64,000 nt of DNA from Embiotoca jacksoni (lineage: Eukaryota; Chordata; Actinopteri; Embiotocidae): positions 4,430,001-4,494,000 of the forward strand of contig JAKOON010000011.1 in the NCBI GenBank assembly GCA_022577435.1. The letters run 5' to 3'. The notes below the pieces were generated by a model. The model saw only the letters and a program-made list of their open reading frames with translations. It was not told where the DNA came from and did not search any database. Within the stretch, counting starts at the first letter, position 1; each line of letters opens with the position of its first letter. This document shows positions 47,601 to 62,395 of this stretch, in pieces. The position numbers and the translations under genes were made by a program.

Positions 47601-47612
47601 ATGTTAGAGGAG
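47601..47612 (+). other. rassf6: rassf6 5' UTR exon end with upstream ATG
   Basis: ATGTTAGAGGAG is followed by a strong donor GTAAGA at 47613. Its 5' limit is unknown. Joined to the next exon it forms a 10-codon upstream reading frame. Confidence 0.5.
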
Positions 47613-47907
47613 GTAAGACGCTAATTATCGGGTTATTTTTGGAGGTAGTGACTCCATGTTGAATGCACAAGTGCACTGTCGTGCATTTTCAGTGCAATTC
47701 CTTGCTGGTCAACTGTCTTTGTTTAGCAGCTACGACAGAGGCGTGCACACTGGAGTACCTTCAACAAGTAGGGGCCGCCTCTGGTGTTTGACTTCTGGCT
47801 TCACGCTCAGGCTCAACCACGTCTGCTCTAATTTTGCAGCCACGTGCAATTACAGAAGATGTCTGTTGTTTTTTTTTTGTTTTTCTCTCTGCAGTATTTG
47901 ACTGGAG

Positions 47908-52388
<4,481 letters not shown>

Positions 52389-52763
52389 CAAACTTCTCAT
52401 CTGACTTCAGTACAGCATCACTTTAAGGATGAAAGAGCAGCTCTGAAGAACTCTTTAGATGTTTTTTTTAATAACACCTTTAATCCTTTTAAACAGAGTG
52501 AAAGATGTACATTTTGTAATGTGACATAAGATGAAGATTTTGGAAAATACCACATGACACGCTGATATGATTACACATAAATAACAGAAAAGAAATAAAA
52601 CACATGGTATGCTTTCAAGTCTTACAAATGGACACACTCAAATGTTTTTATCCACTATATGTTATTATTTTCTATTTTATTTTTCTTTGTTTTTGAACCT
52701 GTAAAATAATAAGATACAATTATACAACGCTGTTTCCAATTTCTGTAAATCAGTGTTCACATG

Positions 52764-52769
52764 AATAAA
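52764..52769 (+). terminator. rassf6: Likely rassf6 polyadenylation signal
   Basis: AATAAA 376 bases after the stop, followed by GT/T-rich TTCTGTTTTGTTCTTTATG about 25 bases on. Confidence 0.45.
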
Positions 52770-54112
52770 TAGGGGACAAGTATGACCACTTCTGTTTTGT
52801 TCTTTATGTTTGTTTGAATTAAATTGTGCCACGGGCATTATTCTTAATTCAATTTTAAATATAGTCAGTTAATTAATGTTTAAACAGTACATAAGCAAAC
52901 TGCACCGTATTGATTATTACAATGTTCATGATTTAATTACATGGGGGTTTATTTCTTTGGGGTACCAGGACTAAATTTGTACCTAACACAATTTTTAAAT
53001 AGAAAATGGAATGATGGATTACAGGGAATTTTAAGGTGTCATTTTATTCATTTGCAGATTATTTTGTGTTCATTTATGGTTATTGGTTGACTTTAAGTGA
53101 ATTAATCGATAATTCTTGATATTTGTTCTACTGGTTTGTGGTACATGTCACAACACGCTCCAGTTTGTATGTTATGTTTTGGTTTCCTTCTCATTCTTAG
53201 TTTTCATTTCCTGTTTTATTTTGTCACTCGCCGTGTCTCTCATTTCAGATGTCTTCACTCCCTGCCCTCATGTCTTCCCGCCTGTGTGATTGTCTGCCCC
53301 CGCCCTTTTTTATTCCCTGTCTTCTCTATTTTAAGTCCCAACTCTGCAGCCCCTCATTTCAGTGTTGATTGCCATATGGACCACAACGGAGGAGTCTGTG
53401 ACTTGATGTGTGGTATTTTGTCATGAGAATAAAAACTCCTTTGTTTCTCCCTTTTGTCTAGATGTGGTTCCTCCAGTACGATCCCACCTTTCCGTACAAA
53501 CCTTTTCACCTGCTCCTCTCTCCACTCTTAGCCCCATATTTGTTACAAAGCATTTATATATGTCTAAAATCATTCATAAGACATGCATGATGTGTTAATT
53601 TAATCAAATAGAGCAGTCATGAAATCAAGAGGTGGTAGAAAGTGAATGGAATAAAAAGATACTAGATGTGGTTAAAATTGTACACCAAAGCCCTTATGTC
53701 TTTGTTTGCGTGTGTTTATGTGTACATGAGAAACAGGAAACTGCTGAAAAGTGGAAAACCCTGTCCTCCTAACAGTTAAATAATGATGTTGTGTAGAGTG
53801 ATATGTGCTGTTTAAGATTGTATAATGGCTTGCCAGCCCACTAGACAACCGTTTATTACCCAGCAGTGAGTCTAATTTTCCTCTGACGGGAGGAATGACT
53901 AAATGAGAATGTTTTCTGGTAGTTTTATTGAAGTATGGAGTTTCCATGTGATGTCCGCCAAGGGGCCCAAACTGGTAGCCTTTTAAGAAGTGGAAAGAGT
54001 GTGAACCTCAGTGGCTTTGCTGTTGTGGAAGAGATCCAGAGATGTTGGCTGGGAAAATTCAATCTCTAGTAATTTTCACTCTTGCTGACGTTGGTTTTTC
54101 TGTCTGTGTATG
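52770..54112. other. Intergenic between rassf6 and the astacin remnant
   Basis: A/T-rich, with a pyrimidine-rich family C segment (about 53140-53460). No gene recognised. Confidence 0.5.
53140..53460 (+). repeat. Pyrimidine-rich repeat family C, copy 4
   Basis: C/T-rich with TTTCCTGTTTTATTTTGTCA and CCCGCCTGTGTGATTGTC, similar in phrasing to the 30380 copy. Confidence 0.5.
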
Positions 54113-54760
54113 GCTCTCAGTCGTGGGCTCATTCAACACGAGCTGCTACATGCATTGGGCCTCCATCACAAGCATAGGAGAGATGTGTGTTTACATTTTT
54201 TCTATTCAATACCAAATGCATTCAACTTCCACAAGATGGACAAAAGCATTTTGACCACACCTTATGACGATTCTTCTGTAATGCATTATAGAGTATGTCT
54301 TTATGTCATTAATAACACTATACAGAAAAATGTCACTCTGTAGCTGCTACATGCTAAGCTTTTTTTTCCTGCCTGGCCACTCTGCTGTTTGGTGTAATGA
54401 ATTTATCAGAACGTTTTTTTTTTTTTTCTGAATAGAGCATATGAAAGATGCAGATGAGATAGCTGAACCAAAACAGTAAAGTTTAACAATGAGCTATGCT
54501 ATGCTCACTATCCTTCACATTAATGTACACATACCGAGTTAAATCAATGTTTTTTTTCATCTGAAATGTTTACATGCATTTATAAATAAAGCAAAACTAT
54601 ATGATTTTATTCTATTAATTACAGTTGGATTTCTTTATAGGACTGTCTTTGCATCAGCGTATGTTGAAGACACCATTACTCCTATTCCAGATTCCTCTGA
54701 GCCGATTAGGAAGACACATCTGATATTGACATCCTCAGGATCAATAGGTTATATGAGCGC
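54113..54760 (+). pseudogene. Astacin-family zinc metalloprotease remnant
   Basis: Segment 54113-54295 reads LSRGLIQHELLHALGLHHKH, the astacin zinc site HExxHxxGxxH with all ligands intact. It continues to FNFHKMDKSILTTPYDDSSVMHY, which contains the SVMHY methionine-turn and zinc-tyrosine motif. A second block at about 54641-54760 reads TVFASAYVEDTITPIPDSSE, matching the usual segment after VMHY. The join uses donor AGA/GTATGT (54293) and acceptor CTTTATAG (54641), but joining shifts the frame and soon gives a stop. Upstream parts (propeptide, first half of the catalytic domain) and the C-terminal cysteines were not found. It looks like a decayed copy of a teleost astacin or hatching-enzyme-like gene. 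A functional gene with unusual splicing is less likely. Confidence 0.7.
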
Positions 54761-55362
54761 AGTGAGTATGAAGTATTAAACATATAATCAACTAGCTTTC
54801 TTAAAATGTATTTTTAAAGTGTTTCTACTTGGATGATTACTTTACATGTCAGTACTTTATGATGGGAGCTGATTCTTACACATTATTGATTTTTTTTTTT
54901 TATCATTCTTTTAGACAATTGAAAAAAGTCAGCTCAGCCTGTGTAATATGCCTAATCAGTCACATGATTTGTTTGTATAAAATTTCCACCAATTAAATGA
55001 ACGGTGATATACAAAATAAAATTTAAAAAAATCAGCTCTTTGCTTATTGCCTGAATCCACCCCCTTGATTAAGGAATCTTTCTCTAAATCTATACCAGAC
55101 ACGAGTTGTTTTCTCATCCCAGAATCACAAAATCATGAAATAAAAAAAAAAAACACATTAAAACTACACATTATGCCAACAGAAATCATCATCTCCCCTT
55201 GGTCAACTCTTTCAAATTTGACTTTATTTAATCATTAGACCACTCATTCCATTCATCATTTGAAATCAGTTGTAAAACATCATTTCAAAAAGAAATAACA
55301 TTGTATGTAAGAAATGTAAAGAAGTTAGTCAAAGCTATAAAAATGACAAGCCCACTAAGAAG
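54761..55362. other. Intergenic, A/T-rich
   Basis: No coding signal. It contains the likely cystatin 3' UTR at its upper end. Confidence 0.5.
55223..55228 (-). terminator. Candidate polyadenylation signal of the cystatin-like gene
   Basis: AATAAA on the minus strand (TTTATT here), 135 bases beyond the stop codon. Confidence 0.4.
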
Positions 55363-55458
55363 TTAAACCTGCTCCACAGGCTTCTTGCACTTGTATGACT
55401 GCAGCTCATGTTTGTCGTTTCGGGGGTTCAAAGCCACCTTAAACTGGCACTGCAGATG
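55363..55458 (-). CDS. cystatin-like exon 4 and stop
   Basis: Acceptor CTCCTTTCACAG; it encodes HLQCQFKVALNPRNDKHELQ and the last cysteine, stop TAA. Confidence 0.85.
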   Translation of the reverse strand, partial: HLQCQFKVALNPRNDKHELQSYKCKKPVEQV

Positions 55459-58400
55459 CTGTGAAAGGAGAAACAACAATAACTGTTATACAGGATGAGA
55501 TAAATTGTCGTTTTACTTAAAATTTTGCACAATTTTTTTTAATTTTTTTATTTCCTTTCCTTTCCATCTTTCCAGATTTATTATTATGACACATTTCATT
55601 TACATATAAATGTTAAATTATGGAAGATGATGTTCCCAATAATAGACACTAAGGTATTGGAGATCTTTGAAGCTCAGATTTTTAAGAAAAGGTAGACTAA
55701 GCAGAGCTACTTATACATAATTCAGAGTATTGTATTATGAAAATATATGAAAGGAAAGCATGAATATAACTGCGCATTGAGCTAATTTTTGATGTGTTGT
55801 GTTACAAGATATAAAAAACCATGCATTAAAACAATGTTGAAAACAACCCTTATAGACATTTATATACACACACCAAACAGATTTACCATTTTATCAGGAC
55901 TGCAGCTGTTTAAATCGTGGTTTTCAGACTTGAGACACTTGGTTTTTCCCAGGATGGCCTCAATCTTAAAGTTGATCATGTTGGTCACCTACAGAGAGGA
56001 CCAGACAGAGGACAGACACTGTGATAGGGTTATGTGGTGGTGATGGGGTGTGTCCCTTCATTTCTGAAAGAGGGATCTAACCTGACTCTGAGCACTGGTG
56101 ATGGACACCAATTTGAATATCTTCTTGCTTTTGGACTGCGAGTTGAACATCGTCACAGCTTGTTGAGCTGCCTCCTGAACCTCATGTGAATCTGTAGTCC
56201 TCTCAAACCAGCCACCCAGAAGAGGCATTTTTTCTGTGAGGAAATCACACACACACGAGGACATACGTTTTATGACTGGTTATAGACCATTCAAGACGCA
56301 CAACATGCTACATAGTAAAATACACATTATGTTATTAAAAGCACTTGAACTCATACAGTGGTACAAACTCTATCCTGAACATTTGCTGTCAGTCTAGAAC
56401 AGGGGTGTCAAACATCCAGCTCGGCCCGCCGGATGACTTTGCTAAGTGTGAAAATTACAGAAAGACATCAATTGCATTTCTATGAGAACATGGAGGTTTA
56501 TGAGTACAAATGTTTTGTAATATTTTTTTTTTTTTTTTTTTTTAAATCGATCCAGTAATTGCTTCAAAAACAGCGTAAATGCGATGTCTGCTCCGGAGGC
56601 AGCAGCGCTCGCTGCTAGGGAATCTGCAGAGGAGAGCCCAGGCAGATAAACAGTGGGCTGATGTCTGAGTTTTTGGTCTTTATGTTTCTAGTTTATCGTA
56701 GAAAGACCTTAAAATAGGGTTTATCATCCAACAACCTTCACCAATGATTTAAACAGAGAAATATTGTCGTTATGTATGCGTTATTATGCTATGATTTTAC
56801 TGGTCTGGCCCACTTGAGATCAAAGTGGGCAGTATGTGGCCCCTTAACTAAAATTAGTTTGACACCCCTGGTCTAGAACATCAGTCAAAGACTTGGGAAC
56901 TGTAAAACTACTAAACCCGAGTCTGTGCCAGTCTCACACTGCCAAATCAGCTCAACCTCTCTGCCAAACCAAGCACTGATCACCAGGTTTTTCTGAGTAA
57001 ATATAGGCAAAAATCTAGTTCCAGATTTTGTACATTGGGTGGCCTGACTAATCAAAAATAACGCTGTCTTTATTTAAATTTGTTTCCATTTTTGTGTTAT
57101 CTGGGAAGCACACTTTTGATTGGATGGTCCATCACCAGAAAAATATCAACATCTATTTGACAGATTGCACTGATATTGTACAAACACAGTTGTTAGAGGA
57201 GTAACACATCTGACTTGTTGTTGTTGTTGGAGGTTTTGCATGAAACATAAACAACTCTTGAATGGATTTCCATTACATTTATCTCTAATTGGGAACCGCT
57301 AGCATGCTAACAAGCTTTAAGACCGTAAACACAGACATTATTATACTAAACAATACCACATTAGCATTGTCATTATGCACACTTTATAACAACCATGCTG
57401 ATGTTGGCATTAAGCTCAAAGAACCATTGTGCCATGCTCATTGTGAGCTCTCTCATGCAGATAATTCATACTGACTTTCACATGCATTTTAAATGCTATA
57501 GAAACTATTCATAGGCTGAAAATCCCACAACATTGTAGTTGGGTATCAGATCAGAAGGAGAACACACTTTTAAACCACATCGGTGAGTGCAACAACCCTT
57601 TTCTTTCTTGTGCTATAAACATCAAAACATTATTGTGTCTAATGTGCATGTAAACTAAAAGACCTCCACAGTTACAAAATAACAAAAGATACCCATGCAA
57701 ACGTCACTCGAAATGTTGTCCACACTGTGGAATTTAGCATATTATCATTATGTCATCCAATACTTGTGCTAAATGGCCATGATGGGTCATACTTTATTCC
57801 TAAAATCTCACAGACCAAACTCCACTCTGCCAAACTAAATAGCACTTTAGCAGTGATTACTTTATCTGATTTCTGACTAAACCAAACACTCTGACTCAGT
57901 GTGCCCAACCAGACTGCAGTATGCAGTCACTGTCTACAGACCAAGTACATAAACACACAACTTAGTTTCCCATTATGTCATACAGGAACTCTGCAAGAAC
58001 AAAATGTAAAATTTTGCCCACATAAAACTTAACACAATTAACATGTTTGTCTTTTATTTAAACTGTGTATATACACACATAGTATTCAACTCCATCTTTT
58101 ATTTTATGGCTCCATAATGAAGTGTTAGACAGACCTGTTTATGTATTTGTTTTCATACCCAAAATGGCATATAAATGCACTGAGTCAAATCAGCAGAGTT
58201 GCACATGTTTTGTTTATCCAGTTTCTACAGTACATGGTTATTCATGATTCAGTCATTGGTGTTAAAATAAAAAACATGTCCCGATACTAAATTTAGATGC
58301 AGCATAAAATTATCACAGTTATCTACAAGTAGAAAGGGTGTGCTTTCCCCAATTTTTCACAGTTGTAGAGGATGATGCGATTTCCTACAATTTAAGACTA

Positions 58401-58770
58401 ATCTGGATCAAAGAAATGAATGTATTAATTCTTATGTAACTGCAGTTGTGGACACATTTATCCTTTAAATCTTTAAATTTATGCAAGTGATCTTCACGTA
58501 CGTGTTGGATTTTGTATGGTATCTCTCAGTAAAATTCACAAAGCATTGTGTGTTTGTATCTTGCACAACATGTCAGGCTATTCTCAGTCTTTTGTCTCGC
58601 TTGCCTTACTGTGACATCATTCCACGCATCTATACAATACTGCTTTTGCTCTTTACGTCTCCTTATCCACACCACTACTTACTGGTTGTGATGACTTCGT
58701 CCACAGGCTGATCTCCCAAACACAGCTGGACGAAGGTCAGACATATCAACACTGACAACGGGAGAGACAT
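55363..58770 (-). CDS. Secreted type-2 cystatin-like protein, four exons
   Basis: Type-2 cystatins are secreted inhibitors of papain-like cysteine proteases. Four exons (58683-58770, 56082-56233, 55887-55988, 55363-55458) join in frame to 145 residues. Residues 1-19 are a signal peptide (MSLPLSVLICLTFVQLCLG). The mature part has the N-terminal glycine pair PLLGGW and an alpha helix (EVQEAAQQAVTMFN). A strand KIFKLVSITSAQSQ leads into the first hairpin loop, and four cysteines sit in the usual C-terminal half. The loop expected to read QxVxG reads QVTNM, and the PW of the second loop is NP without tryptophan, so inhibition of papain-like enzymes may be weak or lost. Closest in look to cystatin F or fish-specific cystatins; I do not assign a symbol. 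Confidence 0.82.
55887..55988 (-). CDS. cystatin-like exon 3
   Basis: 102 bases, acceptor CTCTCTGTAG, donor AATG/GTAAAT. It encodes NMINFKIEAILGKTKCLK and the next cysteine. Confidence 0.87.
56082..56233 (-). CDS. cystatin-like exon 2
   Basis: 152 bases, acceptor ATTTCCTCACAG, donor TCAG/GTTAGA. It encodes the LLGGWFERTTDSHEVQEAAQ region and the KLVSITSAQSQ strand. Confidence 0.88.
56234..58682 (-). other. cystatin-like intron 1
   Basis: About 2.4 kb, A/T-rich, containing the hAT-type MITE at 56400-56870. No exon seen. Confidence 0.6.
56400..56870. mobile_element. Non-autonomous hAT-type element
   Basis: Ends CAGGGGTGTCAAAC and GTTTGACACCCCTG are perfect inverted repeats. The eight bases GTCTAGAA are duplicated at 56392-56399 and 56871-56878, the target-site length typical of hAT transposons. 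GGCCCGCCGG lies near the left end and CTGGCCCAC near the right. No transposase frame. Confidence 0.93.
58683..58770 (-). CDS. cystatin-like exon 1: signal peptide
   Basis: ATG at 58770-58768, donor ACCA/GTAAGT. It encodes the signal peptide and DQPVDEVITT. The open frame extends upstream, but those codons are probably 5' UTR. Confidence 0.82.
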
Positions 58771-59251
58771 CTTCACTTGTTGAAGCAGTGCTGTGCTCCT
58801 CAACAAAGATTGACTGGTTTCCAGAAAAGAAAAAAAGAAAAAAAAGATGTCAGCTGACACTTGAGGTGAAATAACCAATTTACAGATGTTCCAAAGTGTT
58901 TGCAGCAAACGGATGGGTCCAGGTCCACAAAGAGAGCATGAAAAATAAGGATACACATTACAGTCAGAAATTAAGCTACAAAGAAATACATAATGTCTAT
59001 TCACTTTTTTGTTACGGAAAAAAAAAAAGAAGAAGCAGATCCTCACCTGGTGAATGCTGGAGCAAGAGTGAGTCAAACTGAGAGGAGTAGTGTGACAGAG
59101 GGAGAGACGGACCGGTTGGGGTAGGTCAGTGGCTGTGGCTGTTCTGCATTTAAGCTCTGGTATGTTTAACAAGCCAGTGAAGACCACACCCACGTACTGC
59201 CTGGCAATGACGCCATGCATGCATGTATTCAACAGTCATCAGCGGCTTTTG
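58771..59251 (-). other. cystatin-like 5' region
   Basis: Contains A/G-rich tracts near 58828-58845 and 59018-59040. A promoter could not be defined. Confidence 0.4.
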
Positions 59252-59315
59252 GTGTGTGTGTGTGTGTGTGTGTGTTATGTGGGTGGGTGGGTGTGTGTGT
59301 TATGTGGGTGTGTGT

Positions 59316-59356
<41 letters not shown>

Positions 59357-59685
59357 GCGGGTGTGTGTGGGTGGGTGGGTGTGTTATGTGAGTGGGTGTG
59401 GGTGTGTGTGTGTGTTATGTGGGTGTGTGGGTGTGGGTGTGTGTGTGTTATGTGGGTGGGTGGGTGTGTGTGTTATGTGGGTGTGTGTGGGTGTGTGTGT
59501 GTGTGTGTGTGTTATGCGGGTGTGTGTGGGTGGGTGTGTGTGTTATGTGGGTGTGGGTGGGTGGGTGTGTGTGTGTGTTATGTGGGTGGGTGTGTGTGTT
59601 ATGTGGGTGTGTGTGTGTGTGGGTGGGTGGGTGTGTGTGTTATGTGGGTGTGTGTGTGTGTGGGTGGGTGTGTGTGTTATGTCAA
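59252..59685. repeat. GT-rich minisatellite punctuated by TTATG
   Basis: Runs of (GT)n broken by GTTATGTGGG, GGGTGGGTGGG and GTTATGCGGG units. Long Cys/Val/Gly-rich open frames across it are artefacts of the repeat. Confidence 0.93.
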
Positions 59686-59829
59686 TGTGGATGCCCATTT
59701 GTTTTGTTTTACACGAGCGAGCAAGCTACTTTTGTGGGAGATCTGACTCCAACTCGGCTGCTGACATCTGTTGGCAGGCAGTGAGTCACGGTGCAAAATG
59801 TAGCACACAGCAGAACCACATTAAACACG

Positions 59830-59945
59830 AGTCTTGGGTACATGAACATCCTGTCCAGAGTCCTGGGTACATGAACATCCTGTCCAGAGTCCTGGGTACA
59901 TCAACATCCTGTCCAGAGTCCTGGGTACATGAACATCCTGTCCAG
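59830..59945. repeat. 29-bp tandem repeat, four copies
   Basis: The unit is AGTCCTGGGTACATGAACAT followed by CCTGTCCAG. Four head-to-tail copies with one or two substitutions (CTT for CCT in the first, CATC for CATG in the third). Confidence 0.95.
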
Positions 59946-60430
59946 AACATTTGTTATCATGTGATAAGCTATTCTGATGGCATTGAATAGATGCTCAAAC
60001 GTCAGCAAGTGGAACGTAGTGGAATGAATGTACTGGGTTTTGTCATGGCGAGATAAAGACGTGGCTTTTTTTTTTTTTTCTTTTTTTTTTTTACAAGTAT
60101 TTGGTGCAATATTCACGTGTGGAAAAAACTATTCAGTGTACTATTTTAAACTTGCGGTCGTGGGGTATGGTTTGGCTCAGCTGCAGGTGAGACTGATTGC
60201 GGGAGTGGTTCAGGGAACGGTGCCTGGAAGAGGCTTAACTACCACAGCTGCAGTGAATCACTGATCATCTCTCTCCACATAAAAGCACGTGGTAGGACGC
60301 CGGACGGGAGGAACTCCTGGGGGACACTGGGCTGCAGTTTGAAATCTGTAGAAATCACGAAAGATGCTCAGACCTCTGACTTTTCCTCTGGCACCACCAG
60401 TACGTTAAAATTTCATGAGAAATACTGTAG
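59946..60430. other. DNA 5' of the retroviral remnant
   Basis: Contains a T-rich run near 60066-60092. I looked for a 5' LTR and primer-binding site and could not support either. Confidence 0.4.
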
Positions 60431-60652
60431 CTCTTACGTCTAGGGAACAGCTGTTGCGGACAGCCAAGTCACTGGTGCAGGGACTGCCCACAAGAAAATG
60501 GGTGGTACCCTCCAGGGCCCCGACCGGACCCACCTCCGTTCCCTCCGCAAGGCTACACCCATCAAGCCCCAAATGCAGGGGTAGCCCCACCCCCACCACC
60601 TGGACAGTACCCCCAGATGCAAGACCCCCGCTCACATGAGGGGTGGTTCTGA
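60431..60652 (+). pseudogene. gag: Retroviral Gag C-terminus (nucleocapsid remnant)
   Basis: In the frame of 60452 there is a zinc-knuckle-like CGQPSHWCRDC. The first cysteine of the CX2CX4HX4C pattern is replaced (the residue three before reads Asn). A Pro/Gln-rich tail follows and ends at UGA, 60650-60652. Upstream Gag was not recognised; an in-frame TAG lies at 60428-60430. Confidence 0.65.
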
Positions 60653-60990
60653 GGAGGCCCGAGAAACACCAGCCATGTGGGGTTGGCAGACCCCTACATG
60701 ACAATGAGAGTACTACAAAAGGACCTGCCCTTCCTAGTGGTGCTCGCTATTCTACGCTAGCTGACAATGTGCCACCAGACAAACTCTCACACTTGACAAT
60801 CAAGCTTGTTGGATTCTCGGGAAAATCTGAACACCTGCCTCTCACAACACCACTCCATGCAGTAGTGGCTGGGCAGTCGTTCACACATCAGTTCATCGCG
60901 TCCCCAACCTGCCCTGTAAATCTTATGGGGAGAGACATTTTGATTAGAACAGGAGCATCCATTTTGTGCAGCCCGGAAGGAGTGGTAGTG
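60653..60990 (+). pseudogene. pro: Retroviral aspartic protease, broken
   Basis: After the UGA the same frame continues with LADPYMTMRV and DLPFLV up to about 60737, then similarity moves to the frame starting at 60643 (SGARYSTL). The strand leading to the catalytic triad is present, but the Asp codon of the D-S/T-G-A motif is missing at the frame change. Downstream CPVNLMGRDIL (60910-60942) matches the flap/C-terminal region of retroviral proteases. Confidence 0.72.
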
Positions 60991-61164
60991 ACTTTTCCAA
61001 ATGGCACGTCTCTAAACTGCTCGCTGAACTCGATGTGTTCAGGGTCACAGATGATGTTGTCCGCAGACAACTCGCCCTCGGCACCAGGCAGATGGGCGGA
61101 CATCTATTGGGGAACTGTGCTACCGGAACCCACCACCGGGGGCGGAGTGTGGTCAACATTTCAG

Positions 61165-61560
61165 GAGTGGAAACCCTGGATTGCCACTCTCCATCCTTAT
61201 GCTCCTCCCTCTGATCCCCTCCATGTAACCCTATATTATGATCGGGATGATGATGAAGTATATCACGAGGCATTTGAAAAGGAAGTGGCGGATGTGGAAT
61301 GGTCAATACAGTCCACAGGCATTTTTATGGGTCCAGAGGGGGTGGCGGCAGCGGTTGACCTGACATGGGACCAACTACAATGGTATAAAATGTCCACCGA
61401 GGCTACACCACATATCACACTCGCAGTACATACGGGACATCAGGCCAAAGACTTAGGCCCAATGACCAAAGGATTGCTCGCACAAACTGATTGGCTACAC
61501 ACCCAGATTCCTCATCTGTCTTTCTCACCTACTGAGAAGGCATACAGACTTACACAACTC
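61165..61560 (+). pseudogene. Extra Pol domain with two HxT motifs (2H-phosphoesterase-like)
   Basis: This segment (codons about 175-306 of the 60643 frame) lies between protease and reverse transcriptase. It has HVT at codons 194-196 and HIT at codons 257-259, each followed by hydrophobic residues. Between them lie a predicted helix (VYHEAFEKEVADVEW) and a strand pair around GIFMGPEGVAAAVDL. This order resembles the 2H phosphoesterase fold (LigT, AKAP7, viral 2',5'-phosphodiesterases), whose catalytic residues are two H-x-T/S motifs. The spacing of 63 residues is somewhat shorter than usual. The assignment is by pattern only. Alternatives are a chance match or a structural Pol linker. Confidence 0.5.
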
Positions 61561-61719
61561 CTCACTGACAAGGCAACCCTGGAACACCAACAAATTGAGC
61601 GTTATCACGGCAGGGAAAAGGCTGACCACCCCGACTCCGCTCACATGCTGGACTTACTGCCGCAGGCATTATGGTCCACAGGCCCCACTGATGTGGGCTT
61701 CTGTGGTGGAGTCAAACCT

Positions 61720-62395
61720 ATCACATTCTCACTCACGGATTACACACCCATTTGGCAGAAACAGTATCCCCACAAACAGGTAGCGGAGGTAGGCATAGGA
61801 GACACTATTGTCGGTCTCTTAAATGCAGGAGTGTTGGAGCGGTCGGTCAGTGCATGGAACACACCTATCTTACCCGTTGAGAAACAAAACACCGGCAAAT
61901 ATCGCATGGCACACGACCTGAGACGTGTTAACAGCATGGTGGCAACTCCCACTGAACCTGTCCCAAATCCCTACACGGCAATGTCAGGTCTCACACCAGG
62001 CCACAAGTGGTTCTCCTGTATTGACCTGGCTAATGCGTTTTTCTGTCTGCCATTAAAACCATCCCTGCGTGATATTTTCTCATTTACATACCAGGGTCAA
62101 CAGCTGCGGTACACACGCATGCCACAAGGTTTCATTCTCTCGCCGGGGTTGTTTAATCAAGCCTTGAGAGACCAGCTGACGAATCTGACGTTAACACCTG
62201 GTGTCGTACTGATCCAGTATGTAGATGACCTCCTCTTAGCAGCCCCGAACCCTGCCCTGTGTCTTAAGGCCACTGAAATGTTGCTACTCCGGCTTTTCCA
62301 GATTGGATTTAAGGTCTCTCGGTCCAAGCTGCAATGCTGCCGCCAGTCAGTGACGTTTTTGGGCAGGGTTGTGTCTCAAAGGGGGACCGGCGTGT
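61720..62395 (+). pseudogene. pol: Retroviral reverse transcriptase, fingers and palm
   Basis: Codons 360-585 of the 60643 frame. It includes WNTPILPVEK, the RMAHDLRRVN strand, the first catalytic aspartate in CIDLANAFF (codon 461), LRYTRMPQGFILSP, and the active-site YVDD (codons 526-529, 62218-62229), followed by FKVSRSKLQCC and VTFLGR. The catalytic residues are intact. The gamma/epsilon-type spacing between motifs is kept. The frame breaks near 62385-62405. Confidence 0.92.

Noticed and set aside
58675..59232. 185-codon minus-strand frame that includes the cystatin signal peptide
   Set aside because: Only the last 30 codons belong to the gene; the upstream part reads through probable 5' UTR and A/G-rich tracts.
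59830..59945. Possible CRISPR-like array
   Set aside because: The repeats are directly adjacent with no spacers, and the sequence is vertebrate.
59129..59990. Open frames of 130-255 codons rich in Cys, Val and Gly
   Set aside because: They are translations of the GT minisatellite in all three frames, with no domain, splice context or codon bias.
59946..60430. A 5' LTR for the retroviral remnant
   Set aside because: No TG...CA bounded repeat, promoter-polyA arrangement or tRNA-complementary primer site could be supported; the 3' LTR needed for comparison is outside the window.
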